Positions 18,908-27,629 of a stretch of 64,000 nt of DNA are shown here, piece by piece; position 1 is the first letter of the stretch, and each line of letters opens with the position of its first letter. Origin of the DNA: Chryseobacterium sp. ISL-80 (GTDB lineage Bacteria; Bacillota; Bacilli; Bacillales; Cytobacillaceae); assembly GCA_018613055.1 (NCBI GenBank), contig JAGGQZ010000005.1, positions 1 to 64,000 on the forward strand. Reading direction: 5' to 3'. A model generated the notes under the pieces. It was not told the DNA's origin, did no database searches, and was given only the letters and a program-made list of their open reading frames with translations. The translations under genes and the position numbers were made by a program.

Positions 18908-19330
18908 ATGAAATATCACATTACAAAAGAGTTGAATGAAAGCTATAAAAACCATATTAATCACAAACTATATGAATATAACTTAAGCCATTTTCCCGAA
19001 GATTTACGAGGAAGATACAAAGAGTTGAATTTTGTTCTCTTAGACGAGGGTGGGAATGTCCGTGGAGGAATTTTAGGAGAAGTATGCTGGAACTGGCTGG
19101 AGATCCACACGCTTATGATCGATGAAGACATTCGCGGCTTAGGATATGGAACGAAATTGTTAGCAGAAATGGAACGTGCCGCCCTGGATAGTCAATGTGA
19201 TTTTATTAAGGTAGATACTTTGAGTTTTCAGGCGTTGGATTTTTATCAAAATAATGGTTATGAAGTTTACGGTACATTGGACAATGTGGGTAGGGCTTAT
19301 AAGCATTACTATTTAAAGAAGGATATTTAA
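18908..19330 (+). CDS. GNAT-family N-acetyltransferase
   Basis: 140 residues from ATG 18908 (SD AGGGGAGA). The acetyl-CoA motif is IDEDIRGLGYGTKLLAEME (R/Q-x-x-G-x-G), followed by the FYQNNGYEVYGTL segment of the C-terminal part. It transfers an acetyl group to an unknown small-molecule or protein amine. Substrate cannot be assigned. A second, disrupted GNAT gene follows after 12 nt. Confidence 0.8.
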   Translation: MKYHITKELNESYKNHINHKLYEYNLSHFPEDLRGRYKELNFVLLDEGGNVRGGILGEVCWNWLEIHTLMIDEDIRGLGYGTKLLAEMERAALDSQCDFIKVDTLSFQALDFYQNNGYEVYGTLDNVGRAYKHYYLKKDI

Positions 19331-19342
19331 AAGGGATTCTTT

Positions 19343-19757
19343 ATGAATATAGTTGTTGCACAATTATCAGATTTACCGGCGATTGTACAAATCGACAGTG
19401 AAGTGATAGGTAACACCAGCAGACGGGATTTGATTGAGAATGCGATCAAGCAGGGACGTTGTATTCTTGTAAAAGAAAAGAATGAAGTTGCGGGATTTGC
19501 TATTTATGATACAAACTTTTTTGAGTGTACGTTCATATCCTTGGTGATTGTGTCTCCAGCCAAAAGGCGTAAAGGGTATGCAAGCCAACTGTTGCATGAA
19601 ATGGTTCGTATTTCTCCTACTAAAAAAGTGTTTTCATCTACCAATCGTTCTAGAGAGAATGCAAACAGTATTTGAAGCGAATGGATTTGTCGAGAGTGGA
19701 ATCGTCGAGAATCTGGATGAAGGCGATCCGGAAATCATCTATTTCAAATCAAAGTAA
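19343..19757 (+). pseudogene. frameshifted GNAT acetyltransferase
   Basis: The first frame reads a normal GNAT N-terminus (IVVAQLSDLPAIVQIDSEV) through motif A (VSPAKRRKGYASQLLHEMV) to KVFSSTNRS, then runs into a stop at 19675. The expected C-terminal part (ERMQTVFEANGFVESG) continues in another frame to a stop at 19757. A single-base change near 19650-19656 (around CGTTCTAGAG) would restore one protein of about 137 residues. Either a true frameshift or a sequencing error. Confidence 0.75.
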
Positions 19758-19787
19758 AGAGAAACAGCAGAGCTCTCCGCTGTTTCT

Positions 19788-20132
19788 CTAAAATTTGCTC
19801 TCTGTTTCAGGTTCGACGGAATGGTTTTTCTCAATATGCTGTTCTCCCCAAGCGCATAGTGAGTCCAGAATCCCCTTCAAGGACCAGCCATAGTCCGTCA
19901 GTGAATATTCGACTTTAGGAGGGACCTGGTTATAGACCTCCCGTAAAATGACATTATCTTCTTCCAGCTCACGCAATTGCTGTGTGAGCATTTTTTGCGT
20001 GATGCCGGGCATCAATTTTTTCAACTCGCTTGTCCGTTTCTTGCCTTCGATCAAATGGCAAAGAATGACGACTTTCCATTTTCCTCCGATTACCTCTAGG
20101 GCCGCTTCGACTGGTATATTATATTTCTTCAA
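19788..20132 (-). CDS. HxlR-family transcriptional regulator
   Basis: 114 residues from a TTG start at 20132, placed 6 nt after the strong SD AAGGAGGGTG; upstream codons to 20171 have no SD. The winged-helix HxlR signature is clear: ALEVIGGKWKVVILCHL, then ELKKLMPGITQKMLTQQLRELE and a YSLTDYGWSL wing. HxlR proteins often sense quinones, aldehydes or oxidants by cysteines; here a Cys lies in ILCHL. It is divergent from the MFS exporter at 20362, which it probably controls. Confidence 0.85.
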   Translation of the reverse strand: MKKYNIPVEAALEVIGGKWKVVILCHLIEGKKRTSELKKLMPGITQKMLTQQLRELEEDNVILREVYNQVPPKVEYSLTDYGWSLKGILDSLCAWGEQHIEKNHSVEPETESKF

Positions 20133-20201
20133 AATACACCCTCCTTGTCTTTCCAACGATTGTAGTGTCATTATACCCTTACATTTCTATAAGTAGTATA
20201 G

Positions 20202-20236
20202 GGCACTTTTTGGTGCCTATATCACTTGTGGGTGCC
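20202..20236. promoter_or_regulatory. possible HxlR operator in the divergent intergenic region
   Basis: GGCAC and GTGCC (20202-20217) form an inverted repeat around a T-run, and GGTGCCTA recurs at 20212 and 20230. It lies midway between the divergent HxlR and MFS genes. A role as operator is inference. Confidence 0.3.
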
Positions 20237-20361
20237 TACGGAACTTTAAAGTGCGTACTTCTCAAGCAATCAGGTATCCTTCATAATTGCATTCATGTTG
20301 GTCAAACGTGAAAGGCGCCTTCACTGGTCAACTTAATCATCTAACATGGAGGATACCTATT

Positions 20362-21558
20362 ATGAGTTCACATACAATAAAAAATAATAAGGGGACACTA
20401 TCCCTTTTGGCTTTGGCCATTAGTGCTTTTGGCATCGGTACGACTGAGTTTGTACCTGTTGGATTATTATCGACGATTTCAGAGGATCTGAATATCTCGA
20501 TTACTTTAGCGGGGTTATTAATATCCGGTTATGCGATGGGTGTTGCTTTTGGGGCACCAATCTTAACAGCTTTGACCAATAAAATGAGCCGCAAAACCTT
20601 GCTTATGGCTTTAATGGTCATTTTCATCATCGGGAATTCCATCGCAGCCATTTCGACCAGCTTCGGTCTGCTGTTGGTGGCAAGGATTATCACCGCATTT
20701 TCACATGGAGTCTTCTTTTCAATTGGCTCTACGATTGCTGCTGACCTTGTCCCTGAGGATAAAAGAGCCAGCGCGATTGCGTTTATGTTCACAGGATTGA
20801 CCGTCGCGACCGTGACCGGTGTGCCGCTTGGGACCTTCATCGGCCAGCTGTTCGGCTGGAGAGCGACCTTTGGAGGAGTGGCATTATTAGGTGTAGTAGG
20901 AATTATCGCAAGTGCGATCCTTATACCAAAAAACATTAAGCCTGCGCCACCGGCAAAATTCTCAGATCAAATAAAAATATTGGGCAATGGGCCTTTGCTG
21001 CTGGCTTTTGCGATTACAGCCCTTGGATATGGAGGCACCTTTGTCGCCTTCACATACCTGACTCCAATTCTTCAGGATATATCAGGGTTCTCTCCTGGAG
21101 TAGTGAGCATCATCCTGCTTGTATATGGAGTGGCTGTTGCCATCGGAAATGCAATCGGAGGGAAAGCAGCCGACAAGAATCCGTTGAAGGCATTGTTGTG
21201 GATGTTCATAGCCCAGGCGATCATACTCGTGATTCTGACGTTTACGGCTCCAGTCAAGGTGGCTGGGGTCATCACGATCTTCTTGATGGGCATGTTCGCG
21301 TTCATGAATGTGCCGGGATTGCAGGTACTGGTTGTACGATTGGCAGAACGCTATGTCCCCGCAGCTGTGAATGTCGCATCTGCATTGAATATAGCCGCCT
21401 TCAATCTTGGAATCGCCATTGGAGCGTTTGTAGGCGGACTGATCGTTGACTCCATCGGATTGATCCACACCCCGTGGATTGGGGGAGTAATGGTGATTGG
21501 AGCAATCCTTTTGACCAGATGGAGTATGTCTATTGAGAAAAAGAGCGGCAAAGCATAG
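20362..21558 (+). CDS. MFS transporter (DHA1 family, AraJ/YdhP-like efflux)
   Basis: 398 residues from ATG 20362 (SD ATGGAGGAT). Twelve membrane segments; the N-terminus FGIGTTEFVPVGLLSTISEDLNIS is characteristic of the drug:H+ antiporter-1 subfamily containing AraJ, YdhP and PbuE. The motif-A-like loop is NKMSRKTLL. It is a proton-driven exporter of a small molecule, likely under the divergent HxlR regulator. A terminator follows. Confidence 0.85.
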   Translation: MSSHTIKNNKGTLSLLALAISAFGIGTTEFVPVGLLSTISEDLNISITLAGLLISGYAMGVAFGAPILTALTNKMSRKTLLMALMVIFIIGNSIAAISTSFGLLLVARIITAFSHGVFFSIGSTIAADLVPEDKRASAIAFMFTGLTVATVTGVPLGTFIGQLFGWRATFGGVALLGVVGIIASAILIPKNIKPAPPAKFSDQIKILGNGPLLLAFAITALGYGGTFVAFTYLTPILQDISGFSPGVVSIILLVYGVAVAIGNAIGGKAADKNPLKALLWMFIAQAIILVILTFTAPVKVAGVITIFLMGMFAFMNVPGLQVLVVRLAERYVPAAVNVASALNIAAFNLGIAIGAFVGGLIVDSIGLIHTPWIGGVMVIGAILLTRWSMSIEKKSGKA

Positions 21559-21570
21559 AAATAATTTTAG

Positions 21571-21598
21571 AGGCAACGGGATTCCCGTTGTCTTTTTT
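21571..21598 (+). terminator. Rho-independent terminator after the MFS gene
   Basis: Stem GGCAACGGG / CCCGTTGTC followed by TTTTTT. Confidence 0.8.
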
Positions 21599-21625
21599 GC
21601 TTGAGGGAGACTTTTTTTAAACATT

Positions 21626-21646
21626 AGGTACGTACCCTGCGCTTCA
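21626..21646. repeat. REP-like half element
   Basis: GGTACGTACCCTGCGCTTCA: one arm of the element family whose full palindrome is at 52398-52426 (CCCTGTGCTTCA). Confidence 0.45.
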
Positions 21647-21724
21647 TATTTTTGGAAAAATCAATTGTAAATGTTATAAACTGGTTTAAAATGAAAGTAA
21701 ATCATTCGTAAGGTGAGGTTGGCT

Positions 21725-24700
21725 ATGGGTTTCCAAAAATGGCTTCGTATTATACTGCCTGAGCTTCAGTTGGTGGATTATGTCCAGGCAAAGGGATTCA
21801 GGGGCAAGAAGCAGCGGATGGGTGCGCAGGCTCAGACGATGGCTCATTCTGGTGCGCTCAGGACAGAATCGGTTGGCGGCAATCCGCAGCATGTTCCCCA
21901 TTCTGCTGGAGCGGTCGGGGAAGTGGTCAAGGATGCGCGATATGGCATCAAGCAGATGGGCTTGAATCGATCCAATGATGAACTGGATACGATTTTTGCG
22001 GAAATCAAAACGGAACTGAACAGCAGAATCCTGCGACAGGACACTTTTATTGATGAGCTGCTGGTTTCCTATAAAAAGGCTTTTTTCAAAAGGGAAAAAG
22101 GCAAGGTTCAAAATACCATCCTGCTGGCAGGTCCGGCTGGGACGGGCAAGTTTACGACATTGCAGCTGTTGATTGATCAGCTTTACAAGAAAAAGTTAGT
22201 TCCTTATAAGAAGGTTGCGACGATTGACTTGCGGAATTACTCCGAAAAAGATATCCACAGCAATTTCGTCCTCGATTGTTCAGCGGCTTTTGAGTATGGA
22301 ATCGGAACGGTTTGCTTTTTGGGGATCGAGCAGGCTGACGCTGAGGTTCTGCAGTATGTTACAAGGCTGGTGCAGCATGGCTTTTTCCGGACGTCCAACA
22401 GTGTGATGGTCGATGCTTCGAATTATTTTCTTGTCTTTTACAGCGACGTCGATTTGAAGGAGGAAGTGCATGGACAGCTTCCGAAAGAGGTAGCGAGCAG
22501 AATACCGGCTCCTATTTTAAAAGGGATCCAATCCTATGCGATTTCCGCACCGCTCATGCCTGAGGATGTCGAGGCGATCTTAAGGGGCAAGTTCCAGGCT
22601 GCCGCACGCAGGCTCGAGAGCCAGACGCAGTTGACGGTGAAATTCGAAGATGGACTGTTTGCTGGTTTGGTAGAGCGGATTCTTGCAACGAAGAAATATG
22701 GCGAGGCCATCGAGATTTTGGCAGAAAAGGATTTTTACCAGGCGCTTGTCGATTTGAGGGCAAGGGGAACTTTTGTGGCTGGGGATCTCATTACGATTCA
22801 GCTTCAGCAGGATGATTTGCTGGCAGTGAAGGGTGAGCAAAGCTTCCTATTAAAATCAATTCCGATGGTGGCAGAAGAAAAAATAGAAGACTTACTGGAA
22901 GAACTGGATCGCCTGACTGGTTTGCATACGGTAAAAAGAGCTGTTCATGAACTGCTGGAAACAGTAAAGGCCGAAAAGATGAGGCAGGATGCTGGATACA
23001 AAACGGCCGGTAAAATGGCGATACATATGGTGTTCACCGGGAATCCGGGCACAGGTAAAACAACCGTTGCAAGGCTCGTCTCACGGATTCTAAAATCGAT
23101 GGGACTGCTTTCCCAGGGACAATTGGTAGAGGCGGCAAGACAGGACCTTGTCGGGGAATACCTTGGTTCGACTGCTCCGAAAACTATTGCGGCGATTGAG
23201 CGTGCGCTTGGCGGCGTGCTGTTCATCGATGAAGCGTATGCTCTGTCGAGAAATAAGCAGGACCCATTTGGCATGGAAGCCATCGATACTCTTGTAAAAG
23301 GAATGGAGGACCACCGCGACAATCTGGTCATGGTCCTTGCCGGATACACGAATGAGATGGAAGGGTTCCTGAAAATGAATCCTGGGCTTCAATCGCGATT
23401 CCCTTATATTATCGAATTCCCGGATTATTCTTCCGAGGAGATGTATGAGATTCTGACGGGAATGGCAAAGGCGAAGGACTTCATGATCGATCCAGGTATT
23501 AAGGAACAGCTTCTTGAATTATTTGATTCCAAGCAGATTTCAGGACGGAATGATGCCGGGAACGGCCGTCTTGTCCGAAACATGCTGGAGGATGCGATCC
23601 GCAAGCAAGCGGTGCGTCTAAACAAGGAAACGGGGGCGCGGGATTATAAGCTTTTAACAGCCGAGGATTTCGGGATTGCCGAACGTCCGAAATTCGAGCT
23701 GGAGCCGGCGTTTGAAAAAGTCGTTGGTCTTGAGAATGTGAAGGCCTTTATCAGGAGTCTCGAAAAACAAATCCTTGCGAATGAAAAGCGGAAAAAGGCT
23801 GGCATCCTGACAGAACAGTCGCAGACATTGAATATCGTCTTTTCCGGAAATCCAGGGACAGGAAAGACGACGATGGCACGGATGCTTGCCGAGATGCTTA
23901 AATCAATGGGTCTGTTAAAAAGAGGGCATCTGATTGAAGTGGACCGAAGCAATCTCGTGGCCGAATATATGGGGCAGACAGCGGTCAAAACAACCGAGGT
24001 CGTCCAGTCGGCATTGGGCGGAGTGTTATTTATCGATGAAGCTTACAGCCTTGTGGAAGAAGGAGTTCAAGGTGGAGGTTTTGGCAAAGAAGCGATTGAC
24101 ACCCTTGTGCGCTTGATTGAAAATCACCGCAATGACCTTGTCGTGATTCTGGCTGGCTACACCGATGAAATGGAGCAGTTTTTACGGAGCAATCCGGGTT
24201 TGGGCTCGCGTTTTCCTCTGAAAATTGAGTTCCCGGATTATACACCGGAACAGCTCACGCAAATCACTGAGATCCAGGCCAAAAGCAAAGGTTTCGTCCT
24301 GGATGCAGGTGTGCAGCAGGCACTGGCTGAGTTTTATGGAAAGAAACAGATTCCAGGGAAAAACGACAGCGGCAACGGCCGTCTTGTCAGGAATACGCTT
24401 GAGGCGGCTATCCGAAATCAGGCAGTTAGGATTGTTGAGACTGACAATGTCGGGTCGGATCAATTGAACAGGTTGACCCTGGCTGACTTTGGACTCCTGG
24501 AGGATCAGCCGAAGGAAAATGCGCTGCAAGAGCTGGCATCGGTTGTTGGACTGGATGAGGTGAAAACATTCGTCCGATCACTGTCGGCGCAGATTGAAGT
24601 GGCGAATAAAAGGAAGGCGATGGGGCTTCCGGATATGGGTGCCCAATCGCTGCACATGGTGTTCAAAGGCAACCCGGGTACTGGTAAGACGACGATTGCG

Positions 24701-25324
24701 CGGATTCTGGCCAGAAGGCTGAAGGAACTGGGCGTGATCAAACTGGATCATATCGTGGAAACGGACCGTTCCGGACTTGTGGCTGGGTATGTTGGCCAAA
24801 CGGCCCTGAAAACGCGAGAGGTGCTGGAGAAGGCACTTGGCGGCATTCTATTTGTCGATGAAGCGTATGCTCTATTTGGCGACGGCCAGGATTTCGGGCA
24901 GGAAGCGATTGATACGATCGTGAAGTTCATGGATGACCACCGTGAGAATATCATTGTGATTTTAGCAGGTTATGAGGATGATATGGAACAGCTGCTGGAT
25001 TCGAACGCAGGCTTGCGTTCCAGGTTCCCGAATGTGATCAATTTCCCTGATTATGCAGTCGATGAACTGGTGGAAATCAGCAGACGTCTGCTGAAGCCGA
25101 AGGGATACGAGCTGAGCCCAGATGGAGCACAGGCGCTTAAAGCAATATTTGAGAGTGTAGAAGGAAACGCTTCTGCCGGGAATGGCCGTCTGGCAAGGAA
25201 TATTTGCGAAGCCGCCATCCGTGCGCATGCATTGAGGCTGAGTGAAATAGACGAGCCAACATTAGAGGATTTGACGCTGCTTAAGCAGGAGGATTTTTTA
25301 CAGGCCGGGGGTGTTGCTAGATGA
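21725..25324 (+). CDS. giant multi-module AAA+ ATPase of the CbxX/SpoVK type
   Basis: 1199 residues from ATG 21725 (SD AAGGTGAGG; the GTG at 21713 is inside that SD). It has four AAA modules. The first (Walker A GPAGTGK at about 137-143) lacks a normal Walker B, reading VCFLGIEQAD, so it is probably degenerate. Modules 2-4 are intact CbxX/CfqX-type: Walker A GNPGTGKTT at about 439, 708 and 982, Walker B LFIDEAYAL, LFIDEAYSL and LFVDEAYAL, and GNGRLVRN / GNGRLARN sensor-2-type motifs. The repeat spacing is about 270 residues. Single-module relatives include rubisco activase CbbX, SpoVK and the EccA N-proximal ATPase. The gene overlaps the next by 4 nt. It likely remodels a protein complex, perhaps at the membrane; the target is unknown. 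Confidence 0.85.
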   Translation: MGFQKWLRIILPELQLVDYVQAKGFRGKKQRMGAQAQTMAHSGALRTESVGGNPQHVPHSAGAVGEVVKDARYGIKQMGLNRSNDELDTIFAEIKTELNSRILRQDTFIDELLVSYKKAFFKREKGKVQNTILLAGPAGTGKFTTLQLLIDQLYKKKLVPYKKVATIDLRNYSEKDIHSNFVLDCSAAFEYGIGTVCFLGIEQADAEVLQYVTRLVQHGFFRTSNSVMVDASNYFLVFYSDVDLKEEVHGQLPKEVASRIPAPILKGIQSYAISAPLMPEDVEAILRGKFQAAARRLESQTQLTVKFEDGLFAGLVERILATKKYGEAIEILAEKDFYQALVDLRARGTFVAGDLITIQLQQDDLLAVKGEQSFLLKSIPMVAEEKIEDLLEELDRLTGLHTVKRAVHELLETVKAEKMRQDAGYKTAGKMAIHMVFTGNPGTGKTTVARLVSRILKSMGLLSQGQLVEAARQDLVGEYLGSTAPKTIAAIERALGGVLFIDEAYALSRNKQDPFGMEAIDTLVKGMEDHRDNLVMVLAGYTNEMEGFLKMNPGLQSRFPYIIEFPDYSSEEMYEILTGMAKAKDFMIDPGIKEQLLELFDSKQISGRNDAGNGRLVRNMLEDAIRKQAVRLNKETGARDYKLLTAEDFGIAERPKFELEPAFEKVVGLENVKAFIRSLEKQILANEKRKKAGILTEQSQTLNIVFSGNPGTGKTTMARMLAEMLKSMGLLKRGHLIEVDRSNLVAEYMGQTAVKTTEVVQSALGGVLFIDEAYSLVEEGVQGGGFGKEAIDTLVRLIENHRNDLVVILAGYTDEMEQFLRSNPGLGSRFPLKIEFPDYTPEQLTQITEIQAKSKGFVLDAGVQQALAEFYGKKQIPGKNDSGNGRLVRNTLEAAIRNQAVRIVETDNVGSDQLNRLTLADFGLLEDQPKENALQELASVVGLDEVKTFVRSLSAQIEVANKRKAMGLPDMGAQSLHMVFKGNPGTGKTTIARILARRLKELGVIKLDHIVETDRSGLVAGYVGQTALKTREVLEKALGGILFVDEAYALFGDGQDFGQEAIDTIVKFMDDHRENIIVILAGYEDDMEQLLDSNAGLRSRFPNVINFPDYAVDELVEISRRLLKPKGYELSPDGAQALKAIFESVEGNASAGNGRLARNICEAAIRAHALRLSEIDEPTLEDLTLLKQEDFLQAGGVAR

Positions 25325-25752
25325 AAAAAATCATAAAATTTTTATGGTCTTTGTTTTTCTATATAGTTCTATTTCCAATCACTGCTCTCGTCATCGTTTT
25401 CGGGCCGCTGATGACATTCTTTGACCTTCTTGATGTCTATAAACTAGAGGCGCCCAGACTTGGTCTCGGCTTAGGCGGGATTGCTTTGCTTGGCTTCATT
25501 CTCTTTTTATCGATGAAGTACCACTCATGGCTCTATCGCAAATTCCCGGTGCTGCTGCCTTTTTTCCAGATGTGCTTTGTCAGCTTTATCGTGATGGAGC
25601 TCGGCCTGACATTTGCCAACCTTTGGGCAGATAAAATGATAATTGGAAAAACAGTTGCGATCGTGTTATCCGTGCTGTCAATCCTGTTAGGAAGAGCATT
25701 TTTATCATACTGGTATTATAAATACCCGATTAGCTACAAGATGGTGCGCTGA
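25321..25752 (+). CDS. hypothetical four-helix membrane protein, partner of the AAA+ protein
   Basis: 143 residues, four hydrophobic segments (about 8-32, 45-65, 78-100, 108-128). The start ATG overlaps the stop of the AAA+ gene (ATGA), so translation is coupled. No family recognised. Together with the next gene it suggests the AAA+ machine works at the membrane. Confidence 0.7.
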   Translation: MKKIIKFLWSLFFYIVLFPITALVIVFGPLMTFFDLLDVYKLEAPRLGLGLGGIALLGFILFLSMKYHSWLYRKFPVLLPFFQMCFVSFIVMELGLTFANLWADKMIIGKTVAIVLSVLSILLGRAFLSYWYYKYPISYKMVR

Positions 25753-25772
25753 CGGAGAAGGAGGGATAAGCG

Positions 25773-26363
25773 ATGCGGAAAAAACTCAAAAAAGATGCTG
25801 AGCATGAACTGGACAATCAATGGGCTGGCAGTGAGGAAGAAACGGAGCCAGAAATCATTTACCACGAACATAGCCATCGAAAGCCTGTCTTCTTTGGCAT
25901 GATTATAGCGGTCGTACTGGCGATTGGCTTAAGCATGGTTTCTGGTGGCTATTCATCAGAAGGAAGCTCGGAGGAAGTCGTCGCCAACCGGATCAGCAAG
26001 TCAACGATCGCAGGAGAAAGCCCAATGACAGACGAAACAAACGCTGGGATTACTGCCAAAGATTTTGAAGTAACCGTAGGAGATTCCGGCGGTGACGCAA
26101 AAATGCTGATTTGGGACTTCAACAGTGAAGACAATGATGAAGTCCAAATCCTGGTGAATGGACAGCCGGTGAAAGAGAAGCTGATTCTGGCCAACAATCC
26201 CGCAGCCATTTCAATCCCGGTCCCAAGCACGGTGACAATCAAGGGGCTTAAGGATTATGGAGGCGGAATCTCATACGCCGTCAAATTCCCGAATGATCAA
26301 ATCACCTACTATAATGTCGTAAGCGTGAATGCAGGGAATACTTATACGGTAAAACCGCTGTAG
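25773..26363 (+). CDS. hypothetical single-pass membrane protein with an extracytoplasmic beta domain
   Basis: 196 residues. A charged cytoplasmic N-terminus (1-45, rich in Lys/Glu) is followed by one membrane helix (about 47-68), a Ser/Gly-rich linker (about 70-105) and a beta-rich outer domain (about 110-196) with NDEVQILVNGQPV, the repeated-looking ITYAVKFPN-type strand (here ISYAVKFPND) and a YYNVVSVN strand. Topology is type II. It starts 20 nt after the membrane protein at 25321 and is probably last in the AAA+ operon. I do not recognise the domain. Confidence 0.7.
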   Translation: MRKKLKKDAEHELDNQWAGSEEETEPEIIYHEHSHRKPVFFGMIIAVVLAIGLSMVSGGYSSEGSSEEVVANRISKSTIAGESPMTDETNAGITAKDFEVTVGDSGGDAKMLIWDFNSEDNDEVQILVNGQPVKEKLILANNPAAISIPVPSTVTIKGLKDYGGGISYAVKFPNDQITYYNVVSVNAGNTYTVKPL

Positions 26364-26390
26364 TGAAGCACGGGGACGTACTTTTTGCTA
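26364..26390. repeat. REP-like fragment (GGGGACGTAC element)
   Basis: TGAAGCACGGGGACGTAC followed by TTTTTGC. Related copies occur at 21626, 26903, 27479 and 52398. It may double as the terminator of the AAA+ operon. Confidence 0.5.
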
Positions 26391-26450
26391 TTTAGGTATA
26401 AGGGCATGGATAATTACCGGAAGTGAGACGGGCCATAAGGATGTGATTTC

Positions 26451-26900
26451 TTGACTGAAATTCAATTTCTGGCGTCATCGAAGCCATTTAGCATCCCTCA
26501 AGAGATGGAGGAAAACAGTGGTTTCTTTTTTGAAAATGGAGTAAGTTTTGTAGTACATGACCTGGAAGAGTATTGGATTGAAATCATGCAGCCATTTTTC
26601 ACAATGCCCTATCTATATGAAGCAAGGGGTTTGGGGAACAAAAACTTTTGGACATATATAGGGCATTATATGGAGCTAGGAGACGTCATCGAGTTATATC
26701 AGATTCCTGTTCAAAACTGGTATCAGGACTCGATACGAAAGATACTCGAGCATCCTCAGCAAATATCCATAAATATTGGCAGTCGTATTTATCAAAACCA
26801 ATATGGTACCTACACACTTAGAGAAAAGAATTGGATTGAAGATTTGTCACATAGGACCTTGGTGACGGAGTATGGGATTACAACGATTTTAAGATATTAA
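26451..26900 (+). CDS. hypothetical protein
   Basis: 149 residues from a TTG start, with AAGGATGTG 10-14 nt upstream. Soluble and aromatic-rich (Trp/Tyr/Phe), with segments FFFENGVSFVVHDLEEYWIEI and a basic C-terminus. No motif I recognise. It is flanked on both sides by GGGGACGTAC REP-like sequences. Start uncertain. Confidence 0.5.
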   Translation: MTEIQFLASSKPFSIPQEMEENSGFFFENGVSFVVHDLEEYWIEIMQPFFTMPYLYEARGLGNKNFWTYIGHYMELGDVIELYQIPVQNWYQDSIRKILEHPQQISINIGSRIYQNQYGTYTLREKNWIEDLSHRTLVTEYGITTILRY

Positions 26901-26902
26901 GA

Positions 26903-26961
26903 GTGAAGCATGGGGACGTACTTTTTGCATCCATTCCCGGAAGCAAAGGGTACGTCCCTTG
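26903..26961. repeat. complete REP-like element with inverted arms
   Basis: The left arm GGGGACGTACTTTTTGC and the right arm GCAAAGGGTACGTCCCT are imperfect inverted copies separated by about 13 nt. Together they form a long hairpin. Such elements in Bacillus and Clostridia are usually scattered in intergenic positions. Confidence 0.6.
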
Positions 26962-27019
26962 GCTTTGTAAATTTTGGTGAACAGCCTTTCTCTAAATAGA
27001 AGTTAACCATCCTGGAATA

Positions 27020-27265
27020 TTATCGTTGTATAGGCCGTTCCAGTGTAAGTAACTCATCCTCCAACGAGGAAAACTGTTGTTCCAATACAATCTTGGCGTC
27101 CGAAATCGCAGCATTGTAAAAATGAGGTGCAAGCGACGTTTTAACAAAGTCTAACACTCTTTCAGCCGCAAATTCAGTTAAATCCTCCCCTTTTTCTTGT
27201 GAAAAGAAAACCTGGATGTCAGCAATCATGGTCTGCTGCTGTTCTTTTGATAGTTTAATGAACAT
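27020..27265 (-). CDS. DUF2164 family protein
   Basis: 81 residues from ATG 27265 (SD AAAGGGAGTG); the in-frame extension to 27307 has no SD. The sequence IKLSKEQQQTMIADIQVFFSQEKGEDLTEFAAERVLDF and the ending with a helix matches the small all-helical DUF2164 family. Function unknown. It stands alone on the minus strand. Confidence 0.75.
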   Translation of the reverse strand: MFIKLSKEQQQTMIADIQVFFSQEKGEDLTEFAAERVLDFVKTSLAPHFYNAAISDAKIVLEQQFSSLEDELLTLERPIQR

Positions 27266-27366
27266 AAATAGCACTCCCTTTAAGTATTTACATTTGTAAC
27301 TATACAAACTGAATACAGTAAATTGCAGACTTTAAAAAAATTTATTTTTATGTACAAGACGAAGAG

Positions 27367-27400
27367 AAAGTATAAATCGAACTCCGGTTTATACTTTTTT
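27367..27400 (+). terminator. terminator-like hairpin
   Basis: AAAGTATAAA pairs with TTTATACTTT, followed by TTTTTT. No plus-strand gene lies close upstream, so the gap 27266-27629 holds only this and an REP-like element at 27479-27511. Confidence 0.6.
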
Positions 27401-27478
27401 TGTTTTTTGAACTCTTCCTTTTCTCCCATAGAGTGGAAAGGATATTTTTTTCTGACATTATCACTATTGATGGGAATA

Positions 27479-27511
27479 GGACGTCCTCAGCCTGCAGGAG
27501 GTACGTCCCTT
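27479..27511. repeat. REP-like element (GGACGTCC / GTACGTCC)
   Basis: GGACGTCCTC and GAGGTACGTCC form an inverted repeat around a short GC-rich centre. It belongs to the same family as the GGGGACGTAC copies. Confidence 0.5.
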
Positions 27512-27629
27512 GTTTAGAGATTTCGTTATCTATACTAGTTTGGGATTTATAAGATATGAACGAAAAAAAATAAAGGAGCTTGTCTTGAAGTGATGGTAGT
27601 GAGGAGATGTAAAGTAGCTTGCAGAATCA

